The notes under the pieces: generated by a model
Told to the model about the DNA's origin: nothing
What the model saw: only the letters and a program-made list of their open reading frames with translations
The model's database searches: none
Part shown: positions 8,424-16,930 of the stretch, piece after piece
Layout: each line of letters starts with the position of its first letter
How positions within the stretch are numbered: position 1 is the stretch's first letter
Assembly: GCF_002979915.1 (NCBI RefSeq)
Contig: NZ_PCQA01000001.1
Location: forward strand, 310,001 to 374,000
Direction of reading: 5' to 3'
DNA from: Arthrobacter sp. MYb213
GTDB taxonomy: Bacteria; Actinomycetota; Actinomycetes; Actinomycetales; Micrococcaceae
Length of the DNA stretch: 64,000 bases
Made by a program: the position numbers and the translations under genes

Positions 8424-9152
8424 ATGTGTGGACGATATGTGATGGCCAAAGCCATTGGTGATCTGGTCGCGGAGGCAGAAGCGGAAGCGGATGACAATTT
8501 GCAGCTACGCCACTCATGGAATGTCGCACCGACTACAGATGTGCCGATAGTGCTCGAAAGGCTCATTGATGACCAGCTACACCGCCAAATCCATGTAGCA
8601 CGGTGGGGTCTAGTGCCTGGATGGGCTAAAGAACTATCGGTGGGTGTACGCGCCTTCAACGCACGCAGTGAAACTGCTGCCAGCAAACCAACTTTTCGTG
8701 CGGCCGTCAAAAAGCGCAGGGCGGCTGTGCCTATGCAAGGGTACTACGAGTGGAAGAAGGAAGGCAGCAAAAAACGGCCGTTTTTCGTTCACCGTGAAGA
8801 TGACAAGCTGATGTTTTTCGCCGGCCTCTACGAATGGTGGAAAGACGAGAACGGCGACTGGATCTTATCGACCTCGATCCTCACCATGGAGTCACCTTCC
8901 GCCGAAGAGCCCGGTGTATTAGGTGAACTTGCCGAACTCCATGACAGGTTACCCATACCGTTGGATCACCAGATGATGACCCGCTGGCTGAACCCGGAGG
9001 AACAAGACGGCGAAGGGCTAATCGAAGAAGTCCGCGCACAAGCCTATGACGTGGCGTCCACCTGGACCATGTATGAGGTCGACTCGGCCGTGGGTAACGT
9101 GCGAAATAATTCAGCAGAACTCATCGAAGAGCACACTAACGCGCTCTTCTAA
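8424..9152 (+). CDS. SOS response-associated peptidase (SRAP, YedK/HMCES family)
   Basis: A 242-residue SRAP protein. The family binds abasic sites in single-stranded DNA and forms a thiazolidine crosslink through the N-terminal cysteine exposed once Met is removed. The sequence begins MCGRY, so Cys2 is in place. The other key residues are visible: N79 in AFNARSET, E109 in GYYEWKK and H173 in LHDRLPI. Length and order are normal. Its neighbours are not repair genes, and no LexA box was noticed just upstream. The stop overlaps that of the convergent membrane-protein gene in CTAA (9149-9152). Confidence 0.93.
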   Translation: MCGRYVMAKAIGDLVAEAEAEADDNLQLRHSWNVAPTTDVPIVLERLIDDQLHRQIHVARWGLVPGWAKELSVGVRAFNARSETAASKPTFRAAVKKRRAAVPMQGYYEWKKEGSKKRPFFVHREDDKLMFFAGLYEWWKDENGDWILSTSILTMESPSAEEPGVLGELAELHDRLPIPLDHQMMTRWLNPEEQDGEGLIEEVRAQAYDVASTWTMYEVDSAVGNVRNNSAELIEEHTNALF

Positions 9153-9688
9153 GCCAAGCGCTCGCCGGTTTGTTCACGCCGGCCCCAGGCTAGGCCACGG
9201 CCAACACCCAAGCCAAGAAAACCGAGCCCCAAAGCGATCTTGCCAAAAATTGGGGCTGCGCTCGCCGTCAGCTCTCCTCGAAGCTCCGCATTGCTCAACG
9301 GTGCGTAAGCAAACCAGCCGAACTCCTTGACCTGGTAACTATCCCACCACAGCAGGCCAATTCCGAGGAGCAAAAACAGCACGCCGAGCCCGATGATCAG
9401 CGCAGTGGAAATCTGCCGTATATGTGCTCGCTTGGAGTAGCTGAAACCCGCGGCTACACCGCAGGCCGCGATTCCGAGCCCGATCAACAGCTGACCCAGG
9501 ATCATGGTGAGGCTGGGTCCGAAATGGAACGTGTCCTCACGTAGTGAGACGTAAGAGCCAGCGTAAAGCGTGACCATCTGCCTGCTATCCCACCACACCA
9601 GCAAGATCCCTGCGAGCAATAATAAAACTCCGAAGCCCAAAGCGCTGCGCAGTATTCTTCGCGAAGGCTGACCAATACGTTCTGACAT
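9149..9688 (-). CDS. Membrane protein with duplicated two-helix unit
   Basis: A 179-residue membrane protein with four hydrophobic segments (about 14-30, 60-82, 92-112, 145-165). It is an internal tandem duplication. LAGILLVWWDSRQ (about 21-33) matches LLGIGLLWWDSYQ (about 103-115), and each copy is followed by a short extracytoplasmic stretch with a Tyr and then a Gly-rich helix (LGQLLIGLGIAACG versus GKIALGLGFLGLG). I do not recognise the family and no function is proposed. The start has a normal N-terminus, with basic residues before the first helix. The 3' end overlaps the SRAP gene by 4 nt. Confidence 0.75.
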   Translation of the reverse strand: MSERIGQPSRRILRSALGFGVLLLLAGILLVWWDSRQMVTLYAGSYVSLREDTFHFGPSLTMILGQLLIGLGIAACGVAAGFSYSKRAHIRQISTALIIGLGVLFLLLGIGLLWWDSYQVKEFGWFAYAPLSNAELRGELTASAAPIFGKIALGLGFLGLGVGRGLAWGRREQTGERLA

Positions 9689-9741
9689 GGGAACTATCTT
9701 GCCACGTATTAGGTAGCTGGCGGTGAGAGCGAGGAAATAAA

Positions 9742-9778
9742 AACGGCCGGTTTACTCCCAAGGAGTTAACCGGCCGTT
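9742..9778. terminator. Terminator downstream of the MBL hydrolase gene
   Basis: AACGGCCGGTTTACTC (9742-9757) pairs with GAGTTAACCGGCCGTT (9763-9778) with one mismatch. It lies just after the stop of the minus-strand hydrolase gene. An A-run before the stem (9737-9743) becomes a T-run on that strand. Confidence 0.85.
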
Positions 9779-9796
9779 AGTAGAGCAACCGCGGGG

Positions 9797-10426
9797 TTAG
9801 TGCCCGCGCTTGATCCATTCATCTAAATTAGGTGCCTCGGCACCAATAGTGGTCGCATCGCCGTGACCGGTGTTCACCACTGTCGCTTCTGGCAAGACCA
9901 GTAGCTTGGTCCGAATCGACTCGACGATTGTCTCGAAGCTCGAGTAGCTGCGCCCGGTGGCACCTGGGCCACCGTTGAACAGCGTATCGCCACTGAACAG
10001 TACGCCGAGGTCCGGAGCATAGAAGCAGATGGAACCTGGCGAGTGCCCTGGGGTGTGGATTGCGGTCAGGGTAGTGTCACCGATGGTGAAGGTGTCGCCT
10101 TCCTTGATTTCTGCATCGACCTTGCGCTCTGGGTAGATGGCGTCCCAGAGCATTGAGTCGGCAGGGTTCAGGTACAACGGTGCTTCGACTTCGTCAGAGA
10201 ATTCAGCAGCCGCACGAATGTGATCATCATGCCCGTGGGTGAGCAGTACCGCCATCACTTCGCGGTCACCTACCACCTCAAGGATTTTTGCCACATCGTG
10301 GGCCGGGTCAATAACCATAACTTCGGAATCATCACCGATGACCCAGACGTTATTATCAACATCCCAAGTGCCACCGTCTAGGGAGAAAGTCCCCGAGGTG
10401 ACGACGTTTTCAATCTGCACAGTCAT
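9797..10426 (-). CDS. MBL-fold metallo-hydrolase, partner of mycothiol-dependent formaldehyde dehydrogenase
   Basis: A 209-residue metallo-beta-lactamase-fold hydrolase. The metal motif THGHDDH gives H64, H66, D68 and H69. Further ligands are expected in HTPGHSPGS, SGDTLF and the final NTGHGDATT. The start codon overlaps the stop of the upstream dehydrogenase gene in TAATG, so the two are translationally coupled. In mycobacteria and other actinobacteria an MBL hydrolase follows the S-(hydroxymethyl)mycothiol dehydrogenase gene. It is thought to hydrolyse the S-formyl-mycothiol product or a related thioester, as glyoxalase II does for glutathione. That role is inferred from context. Confidence 0.9.
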   Translation of the reverse strand: MTVQIENVVTSGTFSLDGGTWDVDNNVWVIGDDSEVMVIDPAHDVAKILEVVGDREVMAVLLTHGHDDHIRAAAEFSDEVEAPLYLNPADSMLWDAIYPERKVDAEIKEGDTFTIGDTTLTAIHTPGHSPGSICFYAPDLGVLFSGDTLFNGGPGATGRSYSSFETIVESIRTKLLVLPEATVVNTGHGDATTIGAEAPNLDEWIKRGH

Positions 10427-11511
10427 TAGAGCTCCACTACTGATCGCAGTACGGTGCCTTCATGCATCTTGTCGAAGGCTGCTTCGATTTCGTCCAGCTT
10501 GATGCGCTCGGTGACAAATGCGTCCAAGTCGAGGTTTCCCTGCTTGTACTGCTCGACGAGCATTGGGAAGTCGCGGCTTGGTAGGCAGTCGCCGTACCAC
10601 GAGGACTTCAGCGAACCGCCATGTCCAAAGACATCAAGTAGCGGCAGTTCTAGCTTCATCTCCGGGGTTGGCACACCCACTAGGACTACACGGCCTGCAA
10701 GGTCGCGAGCGTAGAAAGCCTGCTTGTAGGTTTCTGGGCGGCCGACCGCGTCGATGACAACGTCCGCGCCGAAGCCACCGGTGAGTTCCTTGATGGCTTC
10801 GACCGGATCACTCTTCGAAGAATCGATGGTGTGAGTAGCGCCCAGCTGCTTTGCGGTCTCCAGCTTTGTTGGGTTTAGGTCTACGGCGATGATGGTGGTT
10901 GCACCTGCCAGCTTGGCGCCGGCGATGGCTGCTACGCCTACGCCGCCACAGCCAATAACTGCCACGGATTCTCCGCGCTTAACTTCGCCGGTGTTGATCG
11001 CCGCACCGATGCCTGCCATCACACCACAGCCGAGTAGGCCTACTGCTGCAGCATCTGCATCCTCGTCCACCTTGGTGCACTGACCGGCTGCTACGAGGGT
11101 CTTCTCTGCGAAGGATCCAATGCCCAAGGCAGGGGAAAGCTCGGTGCCATCTTCCAAAGTCATCTTCTGGGTGGCGTTAGCGGTGTTGAAGCAGTACTGA
11201 GCCTGACCCTTAGCGCAAGCGCGGCACTGGCCACACACTGCACGCCAGTTCAGGATCACTCGGTCACCCACAGCTACGTTGGTCACGTTCTCGCCGATCT
11301 GGCTGACTACCGCGGTGGACTCGTGGCCCAACAGGTATGGGTAGTCGTTGCCGATTCCGCCGAGCTTGTAGTGCAGGTCGGTGTGGCAAACACCGGCGGT
11401 TAGTACGTCGACGATAACCTCTCCCGGGCCTGGATCGGGAACGATAATGTTCACTACCTCTACCGGTGCGTCTTTGGCGCGGGAAATTACGGCTTTGACC
11501 TTATGTGGCAT
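10426..11511 (-). CDS. mscR: S-(hydroxymethyl)mycothiol dehydrogenase
   Basis: A 361-residue zinc-dependent medium-chain alcohol dehydrogenase that oxidises the spontaneous formaldehyde-mycothiol adduct with NAD+. It also reduces S-nitrosomycothiol in characterised homologues. Catalytic zinc ligands are C42 (GVCHTD) and H63-E64 (LGHES). The structural zinc site is C93, C96, C99 and C107 ([13 protein letters not shown]). The Rossmann motif is [11 protein letters not shown]. The C-terminal half is close to the class III ADH pattern. It is first in a two-gene operon with the MBL hydrolase. About 175 bp without a gene precede it. Confidence 0.93.
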   Translation of the reverse strand: MPHKVKAVISRAKDAPVEVVNIIVPDPGPGEVIVDVLTAGVCHTDLHYKLGGIGNDYPYLLGHESTAVVSQIGENVTNVAVGDRVILNWRAVCGQCRACAKGQAQYCFNTANATQKMTLEDGTELSPALGIGSFAEKTLVAAGQCTKVDEDADAAAVGLLGCGVMAGIGAAINTGEVKRGESVAVIGCGGVGVAAIAGAKLAGATTIIAVDLNPTKLETAKQLGATHTIDSSKSDPVEAIKELTGGFGADVVIDAVGRPETYKQAFYARDLAGRVVLVGVPTPEMKLELPLLDVFGHGGSLKSSWYGDCLPSRDFPMLVEQYKQGNLDLDAFVTERIKLDEIEAAFDKMHEGTVLRSVVEL

Positions 11512-11687
11512 GGATTTACTCCTGAGTTTATTTGTACGTATGTCTCGATGCTATCGGGGTGCTCGGTGCTAATCGAGTATTAGGGCCACCGTGACGTAAG
11601 AAGTTTCGCGCAGAGCCAACTTAGGGGTGTGACCGGCACCTTTTCTTGAGATCAATTCTGAGGGCTCAGGTGGTTCGAACTTCGTGC

Positions 11688-12131
11688 TCAAACGTCGGTG
11701 AGCAATAAAATTACGCCGGTTAAGGAGGCTATGGCACGTAAATTATTTGCGCGGATCCAACGGTCTCGATAATGCTTCCAAGATATTTTTTGCTGATCCA
11801 AGGCGCGGTTCAGTGGAACATTGACACAAATCGTCAGCAGTCCGCCACCCAATACTAGTGACGCACCAATGTAATGGACCGTCGCACCATGCGTGATCGC
11901 CTGTGTGAGGTACCCGATGCTGCCGAGCAACCCGAGAAAGAACAGGCCCAAAAATGGTGCTCGTTCGGCGTATTTATTGACTTTGACCATGAAATCGCTC
12001 GCATCAGAGTCCTTCGTCGCGGTCAGTGCAGGGAAGATCACTAAGGAAAACGCTGCATAAAAACCGCCGAGGAGCGCGCAGAGGATGAGAGTGAGAGGGA
12101 GTAACGCGGTGATAACCCACTGGATGATCAT
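11688..12131 (-). CDS. DUF1772 family membrane protein
   Basis: A 147-residue protein with four predicted membrane helices (about 7-32, 58-78, 86-106, 129-146). It carries the DUF1772 signature: a first helix ending in GGFYAAFS, the NVPLNRAL motif after helix 3 (about 104-111) and W-x-x-Y-R-D-R-W-x-x-x-N-x-x-R before helix 4. The family is related to anthrone-oxygenase-like proteins, but most members have no known function. It appears monocistronic. Confidence 0.82.
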   Translation of the reverse strand: MIIQWVITALLPLTLILCALLGGFYAAFSLVIFPALTATKDSDASDFMVKVNKYAERAPFLGLFFLGLLGSIGYLTQAITHGATVHYIGASLVLGGGLLTICVNVPLNRALDQQKISWKHYRDRWIRANNLRAIASLTGVILLLTDV

Positions 12132-12178
12132 GGTCTCTATTCAACTCGACAAAATATGCGATGTCGTCCAAATTGTTG

Positions 12179-12537
12179 TCATGTTTCCTCAATATTCGTT
12201 TCCCTCCGAGCAATGTGTGAGCACAGCCTTCCTCGGCAGTCTTTGCTACGTCTAGTTACAGGGTGGAATATGAGCGAGTTTCTTTGGAAGTCTTCGTAAC
12301 CATACGGCAACCGGCAGTGCCCCTTGATGACGTAGCGGCCAGTCTTGCCGGTCATATTGACGATGTTGATTTCTGCACCGCTGGCTACGAAGGGGTGGCG
12401 TTCTAAATGGGTGACTCGGCCGGGCTTAAATTTATGAGTTTGGCGACTTCACGAACGGTGAATCCATCGTGGCCTACTCCCAAGATCGCTTGTTCGAATG
12501 ATTTCGGAGGGAGTTTTTGGAAGCGTGCCAAAGGGCG
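12179..12537 (-). pseudogene. Probable decayed gene in two frames, not identified
   Basis: The 516-bp space between the DUF1772 gene and DUF6504 holds no intact gene, but the minus strand shows protein-like stretches in two frames. One, open from 12537 to 12403, reads RFQKLPPKSFEQAILGVG, then FTVREVAKLINLSP, which looks like a helix-turn-helix. The other, open from 12448 to 12179, contains ERHPFVASGAEINIVN and TGRYVIKGH. The two overlap by about 45 nt, as expected after a one-base frameshift. There is no good start codon or ribosome binding site. I cannot name the ancestral family. Confidence 0.3.
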
Positions 12538-12598
12538 TTAGTCCGGTATATCGTCCTCAGCCTAAACTGTCCGTCGGCCTGACTAGCGTAACTGTTGT

Positions 12599-12621
12599 TC
12601 GAATACGTGTTCGAATATAAT
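12599..12621 (+). promoter_or_regulatory. LexA (SOS) box 1 and -10 element upstream of DUF6504
   Basis: TCGAATACGTGTTCGA (12599-12614) matches the actinobacterial LexA box TCGAAC-N4-GTTCGA at 11 of 12 fixed positions. A perfect TATAAT lies 1 nt downstream (12616-12621), so bound LexA would cover the spacer of the promoter. The ribosome binding site GGAGGGG (12636-12642) and GTG start (12648) follow. Confidence 0.82.
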
Positions 12622-12647
12622 GGTTTTAGTGAGATGGAGGGGTACGC

Positions 12648-12962
12648 GTGGGCATGTTTACCGAATCAATCCAGGTTTCCTGCGCACCCAACGGGGTGCC
12701 ATTGAGGGTTTCGTGGAACGGGTGCGACTATCGACTGGTCGCTGAGCCGCAACGCTGGTTCGAGCGCCGCAAGTGGTGGGATGAAAACCTGCGCATTCCT
12801 CGTGGAATTGGCGCCGGACTAGTGGATTATGAAATTTGGCGACTTGAAATCACTCCCGCCATGAGCCGTGGGCCTATGCAGAGTATCGATGTAAGTTTTG
12901 ATCCGCAATCAACTCACTGGCGCTTGATTCGCGTTAATCAAGAAATGGCCATTGGTGCTTGA
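12648..12962 (+). CDS. DUF6504 family protein, SOS mutasome-associated
   Basis: A 104-residue protein of the DUF6504 type, often found next to dnaE2 or Y-family polymerase genes in actinobacteria. It is rich in Trp and Arg (WNGCDYRLV, then RWFERRKWW) and ends in a beta-rich segment (THWRLIRVNQEM). Such a small beta fold could mediate protein contacts, but its biochemical role is unknown. It starts at GTG 12648, with GGAGGGG 5 nt upstream. A LexA box with a TATAAT lies directly upstream and dnaE2 starts 71 bp downstream, so it should be induced by DNA damage. No imuA or imuB gene lies beside it. Confidence 0.78.
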   Translation: MGMFTESIQVSCAPNGVPLRVSWNGCDYRLVAEPQRWFERRKWWDENLRIPRGIGAGLVDYEIWRLEITPAMSRGPMQSIDVSFDPQSTHWRLIRVNQEMAIGA

Positions 12963-12983
12963 GTAGGGGTAAGTGCTTAATCT

Positions 12984-13006
12984 TCGAAACTTTGTTCTAA
13001 TAGTAT
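12984..13006 (+). promoter_or_regulatory. LexA (SOS) box 2 and -10 element upstream of dnaE2
   Basis: TCGAAACTTTGTTCTA (12984-12999) matches the LexA consensus TCGAAC-N4-GTTCGA at 10 of 12 positions. TAGTAT follows after 1 nt (13001-13006), the same geometry as box 1. The ATG of dnaE2 is 27 nt further on. Confidence 0.7.
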
Positions 13007-13033
13007 TTCGCGTAGTTTCGAAGGACCCCGACC

Positions 13034-16000
13034 ATGAGCTTCACCCACCTAAACGTCACCTCCTCCTATAGTGCACACTATGGGGTCTCCAGCCCCTCCC
13101 AGCTAGCGGCGACTGCTCGTGCGCAAGGGGCAGACGCTTTAGCGCTCACCGACCGTGATGGCCTATTCGGCGCGGTGAAACATGTTGGTGCTTGCCTGGC
13201 CGAAGGGATCCGGCCAATCCTCGGAGTCAACCTAGCGGTACTTGATGATGCGGGAAAACCAAACGGTCGCATCATCTTGTTAGCACGCGGAAATGCGCAG
13301 GGTCACGGGTATGCGGCTCTGTGCCGTGCGGTATCTGCCGCTCACCAAAATCCGCGCGGAATCATTGGACTGAGTCGAACAGAGTTAGCAACGCGGCTAG
13401 CGAGCGGCCAGCTCATGCTCTTGGTTGGGGCCGAATCAGACGTGTCCCGGGCTATCGAGCGTCACAAGCACCAGCACGCTAGAAACTTGCTTGCAGGATG
13501 GAAAAAACTTGCAGGATCTGCCCTGCGCGCGGAAATCACCACCCACCTCTCCGAGCCAGGTAAGCGTTACAGCCTAGGGTTCGCCAGCAAATTACTGCGC
13601 TTCGCCGCGGAGCTGAACATTACTCCGGTGATGAGTAACGCGGTACGTTATGCAGATCCTGACGGGGCGGTCACCGCAGATATTTTGGATTCTGCGCGGG
13701 TGCTACACAGCCTGAAAGCGTTAGAGGAACTACAACCTACGGGGCAAGGGTGGCTGAAAACCTCGGCTCAAATGCACCAACTAGCCCAAGACCTCTCCCG
13801 AGTGACCTCACGTTCATGGGCGCGCAAACTCCTACACAACACCGAGCTGCTCGCCCACTGGGCAGCCTTGGACGCCCACTCAGATTTAGGCTGGAAGCAA
13901 CCAGTTATCCCCGAAGCTAAGGTTATTGGCCTATACCGCCCAGCCCAGCAGGAGCTGACCGAACGAGTCTTCTCTGCCGTTCCGCGTCTGTTGCCAGATG
14001 CCAATCACAGTGCAGTTGAAAAACAGCTCGCACTAGAACTTGGGGTCATCGACAGGCTGGGCTTCGCCGGTTACTTCCTGACCGTCGCACAAACCGTGAA
14101 GCTGATTACCGATATGGGAGTACGCGTCGCCGCCCGAGGCTCCGGAGCCTCCTCGCTAGTGAACTTCCTGCTAGGCATCAGCCAAGTCAACCCGCTCCAA
14201 CACGACTTAGTCTTCGAACGCTTCCTCTCCGATACCCGCACCACCTTGCCCGACATCGACATCGACGTGGAATCCGCACGCCGTCACGAGATTTACCACA
14301 AGATCTTTGACACCTACGGCTTAGAACGAGTGAGCCTAATGAGCATGCAAAATGCTTATCGCGCACGTGGGGCGGTGCGCGACGCCGGGGCAGCACTCGG
14401 AATTGAACAAGAGCAGGTAGACGAGATCGCCAAACAGCTCTGGCGCTTCTCTGCCTCATCCTTCCGCGAAGCCTTAGAACAGAAACCAGAACTCGCACCC
14501 TTAGCCAAACGCATTACCCAAGACGGGCAGCTAGACGTACTCATTGACGCGACCGAACGCCTAGACCGGTTACCCCGACATATCTCCATGCACCCATGCG
14601 GAGTGATCCTCTCCGACGCGAGCCTGCTGGACCGTACCCCTGTCCAGCCCTCCGGCATCGGATTACAGATGAGCCAGTACGACAAGCACGACATGGATGT
14701 CATGGGGCTAATCAAACTCGATGTGCTGGGGGTACGTATGCAATCGGCGATCGCCTACACACTAGAGGAAATCAAGCGCCTGCACCCTACCGCTCAAGGA
14801 GTCGCACGAGCCGGCGGACACCAGAATACGCAGTACATCGAAGAAGACGGACATATCGATTTTTCTAAGGTGCCACTAGATGATGCGATCACCTATGAGC
14901 TGATCCGCTCCACTCACACCCTGGGCTGCTTCCAAATCGAATCTCCAGGGCAACGCGAGCTCATCGGCAAACTCGCACCACGCGAATTTAACGACCTCAT
15001 TATCGACATCTCACTCTTCCGTCCAGGACCCATGCAATCCAATATGGTCAAGCCCTACCTAGAGCACCGACATGGCTTCGCGCCCGAACAATACCTGCAC
15101 CCAGACCTGAAACCTGCGCTCGCCGAAACTCACGGGGTCACCGTCTTCCATGAGCAGGTACTACGCATGCTTCACGTGATGACAGGCTGCAGCCTTGGCA
15201 TGGCAGATGTGTACCGCCGCCACCTAGGAAACCCAGAGAAAGAAGAAGCCCTGGCCAGCTTCTTCCGTACCAGTGCTACCGCGCGGGGGTATAGCCAAGA
15301 AACTATCGACAAGGTCTGGGAAGTGCTCTCCGGCTTCGGCTCCTTCGGCTTCTGCAAAGCCCACGGGGCAGCCTTTGCCGTACCCACCTATCATTCGGCC
15401 TGGCTCAAGGCCCATCACCCGGAAGCATTCCTTGCAGGAATCTGGGAACATGACCCGGGAATGTATCCCAAACGCTTACTGGTCTCCGAAGCCAGACGGA
15501 TGAACATTCCTATCCTTGGCTTAGACATCAACCGCTCCACGGGGCACTACCGAGTAGAACGCGTATTCGAATCAGCTATACGCCCAGCACCGGTGATTCC
15601 ACGCGCCGCCGGAACTATTCGCCCCGGCCAATACGGCATCCGCCTCGCCTTCCGCGACATTCACCAGCTGAGCGAACGCGAAGTGAACCGTCTAGTCGCC
15701 GGACAGCCCTATGAATCCCTCGCGGATGTCCGCCAACGCGCTGGTCTCTCCAGACGCAGCTACCAAAACCTCGCGGCCCTAGGGGTCTTCGACTCATTGC
15801 TAACCGGAACCTCTAGAGCAGACACCATTGCCCATACCCAATCGATGGCGCATACCCACTTACCAGCCAAATACCGTCCCGGCCCTGGACAGCTCGCCCT
15901 ACCCCTAGGTGAGATCGAACCGATCAAGGTCACCGGAGCGCAACTAAGCGCCGAAGAAGTAGTGCGCACGGAACTAGACCTACTGCACCTAGACGTGAGC

Positions 16001-16489
16001 GAACACCTAATCACCTCATACCGTCAACGGCTGGCACATCTACCCATCACCCAAGCGGCCGAACTACTCCGCCTACGCAACGGCACCGAGGTCCTCGTCG
16101 CGGGGGTACGTATTGCTACACAGACCCCGCCCATGCGCGGAGGCAAACGTGTCGTGTTCATTTCCCTAGACGACGGCAGTGGCTGTATTGACGCCACCTT
16201 CTTTGACGACACCCAGCAACGAACCGGGCCACTACTGTTCTCCACCCGGATGCTACTCATTCACGGGGTAACCCGGCGCACCGGACCACGCGGTATCTCG
16301 TTACAAGCGCTACATGCTTGGGACCTGCACCAACCAGAGTTGCTGCCGACCGCCGGATATCTGGACGACGCGAACCGGCCACAACCCACCTATAGACCCA
16401 AACTTGGACAAGCAGTCCCTGGGGGAGAAAGCATCGCAGACCTCGCCAAGCGCATGAACGCCGAAGGGCTCGATCAGCGTGGAGCCTAG
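13034..16489 (+). CDS. dnaE2: Error-prone DNA polymerase III alpha (DnaE2/ImuC)
   Basis: A 1151-residue C-family polymerase used for damage-induced translesion synthesis. The order is an N-terminal PHP domain (about 1-200), palm and thumb with the acidic metal motif PDIDIDVE (about 414-421), RYRRHLG-like fingers (around VYRRHLGNPEKEE), tandem HhH and an OB fold near residue 1025 (VLVAGVRIATQTPP). The lack of the long beta-clamp/tau C-terminus is typical of DnaE2. The PHP domain is degenerate: the usual H-x-H after the first strand reads NVT (THLNVTSSYS) and the TDHDG motif reads TDRDG, so metal-dependent proofreading is unlikely. GAAGGA lies 8 nt before the ATG. It probably forms an SOS unit with DUF6504 upstream and has its own LexA box. 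Confidence 0.95.
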   Translation: MSFTHLNVTSSYSAHYGVSSPSQLAATARAQGADALALTDRDGLFGAVKHVGACLAEGIRPILGVNLAVLDDAGKPNGRIILLARGNAQGHGYAALCRAVSAAHQNPRGIIGLSRTELATRLASGQLMLLVGAESDVSRAIERHKHQHARNLLAGWKKLAGSALRAEITTHLSEPGKRYSLGFASKLLRFAAELNITPVMSNAVRYADPDGAVTADILDSARVLHSLKALEELQPTGQGWLKTSAQMHQLAQDLSRVTSRSWARKLLHNTELLAHWAALDAHSDLGWKQPVIPEAKVIGLYRPAQQELTERVFSAVPRLLPDANHSAVEKQLALELGVIDRLGFAGYFLTVAQTVKLITDMGVRVAARGSGASSLVNFLLGISQVNPLQHDLVFERFLSDTRTTLPDIDIDVESARRHEIYHKIFDTYGLERVSLMSMQNAYRARGAVRDAGAALGIEQEQVDEIAKQLWRFSASSFREALEQKPELAPLAKRITQDGQLDVLIDATERLDRLPRHISMHPCGVILSDASLLDRTPVQPSGIGLQMSQYDKHDMDVMGLIKLDVLGVRMQSAIAYTLEEIKRLHPTAQGVARAGGHQNTQYIEEDGHIDFSKVPLDDAITYELIRSTHTLGCFQIESPGQRELIGKLAPREFNDLIIDISLFRPGPMQSNMVKPYLEHRHGFAPEQYLHPDLKPALAETHGVTVFHEQVLRMLHVMTGCSLGMADVYRRHLGNPEKEEALASFFRTSATARGYSQETIDKVWEVLSGFGSFGFCKAHGAAFAVPTYHSAWLKAHHPEAFLAGIWEHDPGMYPKRLLVSEARRMNIPILGLDINRSTGHYRVERVFESAIRPAPVIPRAAGTIRPGQYGIRLAFRDIHQLSEREVNRLVAGQPYESLADVRQRAGLSRRSYQNLAALGVFDSLLTGTSRADTIAHTQSMAHTHLPAKYRPGPGQLALPLGEIEPIKVTGAQLSAEEVVRTELDLLHLDVSEHLITSYRQRLAHLPITQAAELLRLRNGTEVLVAGVRIATQTPPMRGGKRVVFISLDDGSGCIDATFFDDTQQRTGPLLFSTRMLLIHGVTRRTGPRGISLQALHAWDLHQPELLPTAGYLDDANRPQPTYRPKLGQAVPGGESIADLAKRMNAEGLDQRGA

Positions 16490-16930
16490 CTATACCGAGG
16501 AGACTCGACCATCGGCTTCAATCACAAACGTTGGGTTATGCACAAAATCCCAACGAAACCCGTCAGGATCAGCCACACACGCACTCATCCCACCCCAGGA
16601 CTGCTTCGTCGGCTCATTAACCGAACTAGCACCGGCATTCAGCGCTCGCCGGTAGTAGATTTCAACTTCTTCATCGCTTCGCACATTGTGTCCGAGCGAG
16701 ATTGGGGGAGCGAGTTTCGAATGGCCAACCTCGCCATACTCCCTGGGCATCTGGGCTACGTCCCAGAGCGCGAGCATCAGTCCATGTCCTGCGCGGACAA
16801 AAGCGATCTCGGGATGTGCCGGTTGCACCAACTCGAACCCGATGCCCTCGGTGTAGAACTTGAGCGAAACGCCGACATCACGCACGCCGAGGGTGATTGC
16901 ATTCACTGTTGGTGGGGCTGGCTTACTCAT
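16490..16930 (-). CDS. VOC family protein (glyoxalase/bleomycin-resistance fold)
   Basis: A 146-residue vicinal-oxygen-chelate protein with two beta-alpha-beta-beta-beta modules. NAITLGVRDVGVSLKFYTEGIGF opens module 1, and SACVADPDGFRWDFVHNP closes module 2. The family includes metalloenzymes and antibiotic-binding proteins, and the ligand here is unknown. A longer frame reaches 16978, but the ATG at 16930 starts just before the first strand and fits family length. Its TAG abuts the TAG of convergent dnaE2 (TAGCTA), with no terminator between. Confidence 0.83.
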   Translation of the reverse strand: MSKPAPPTVNAITLGVRDVGVSLKFYTEGIGFELVQPAHPEIAFVRAGHGLMLALWDVAQMPREYGEVGHSKLAPPISLGHNVRSDEEVEIYYRRALNAGASSVNEPTKQSWGGMSACVADPDGFRWDFVHNPTFVIEADGRVSSV

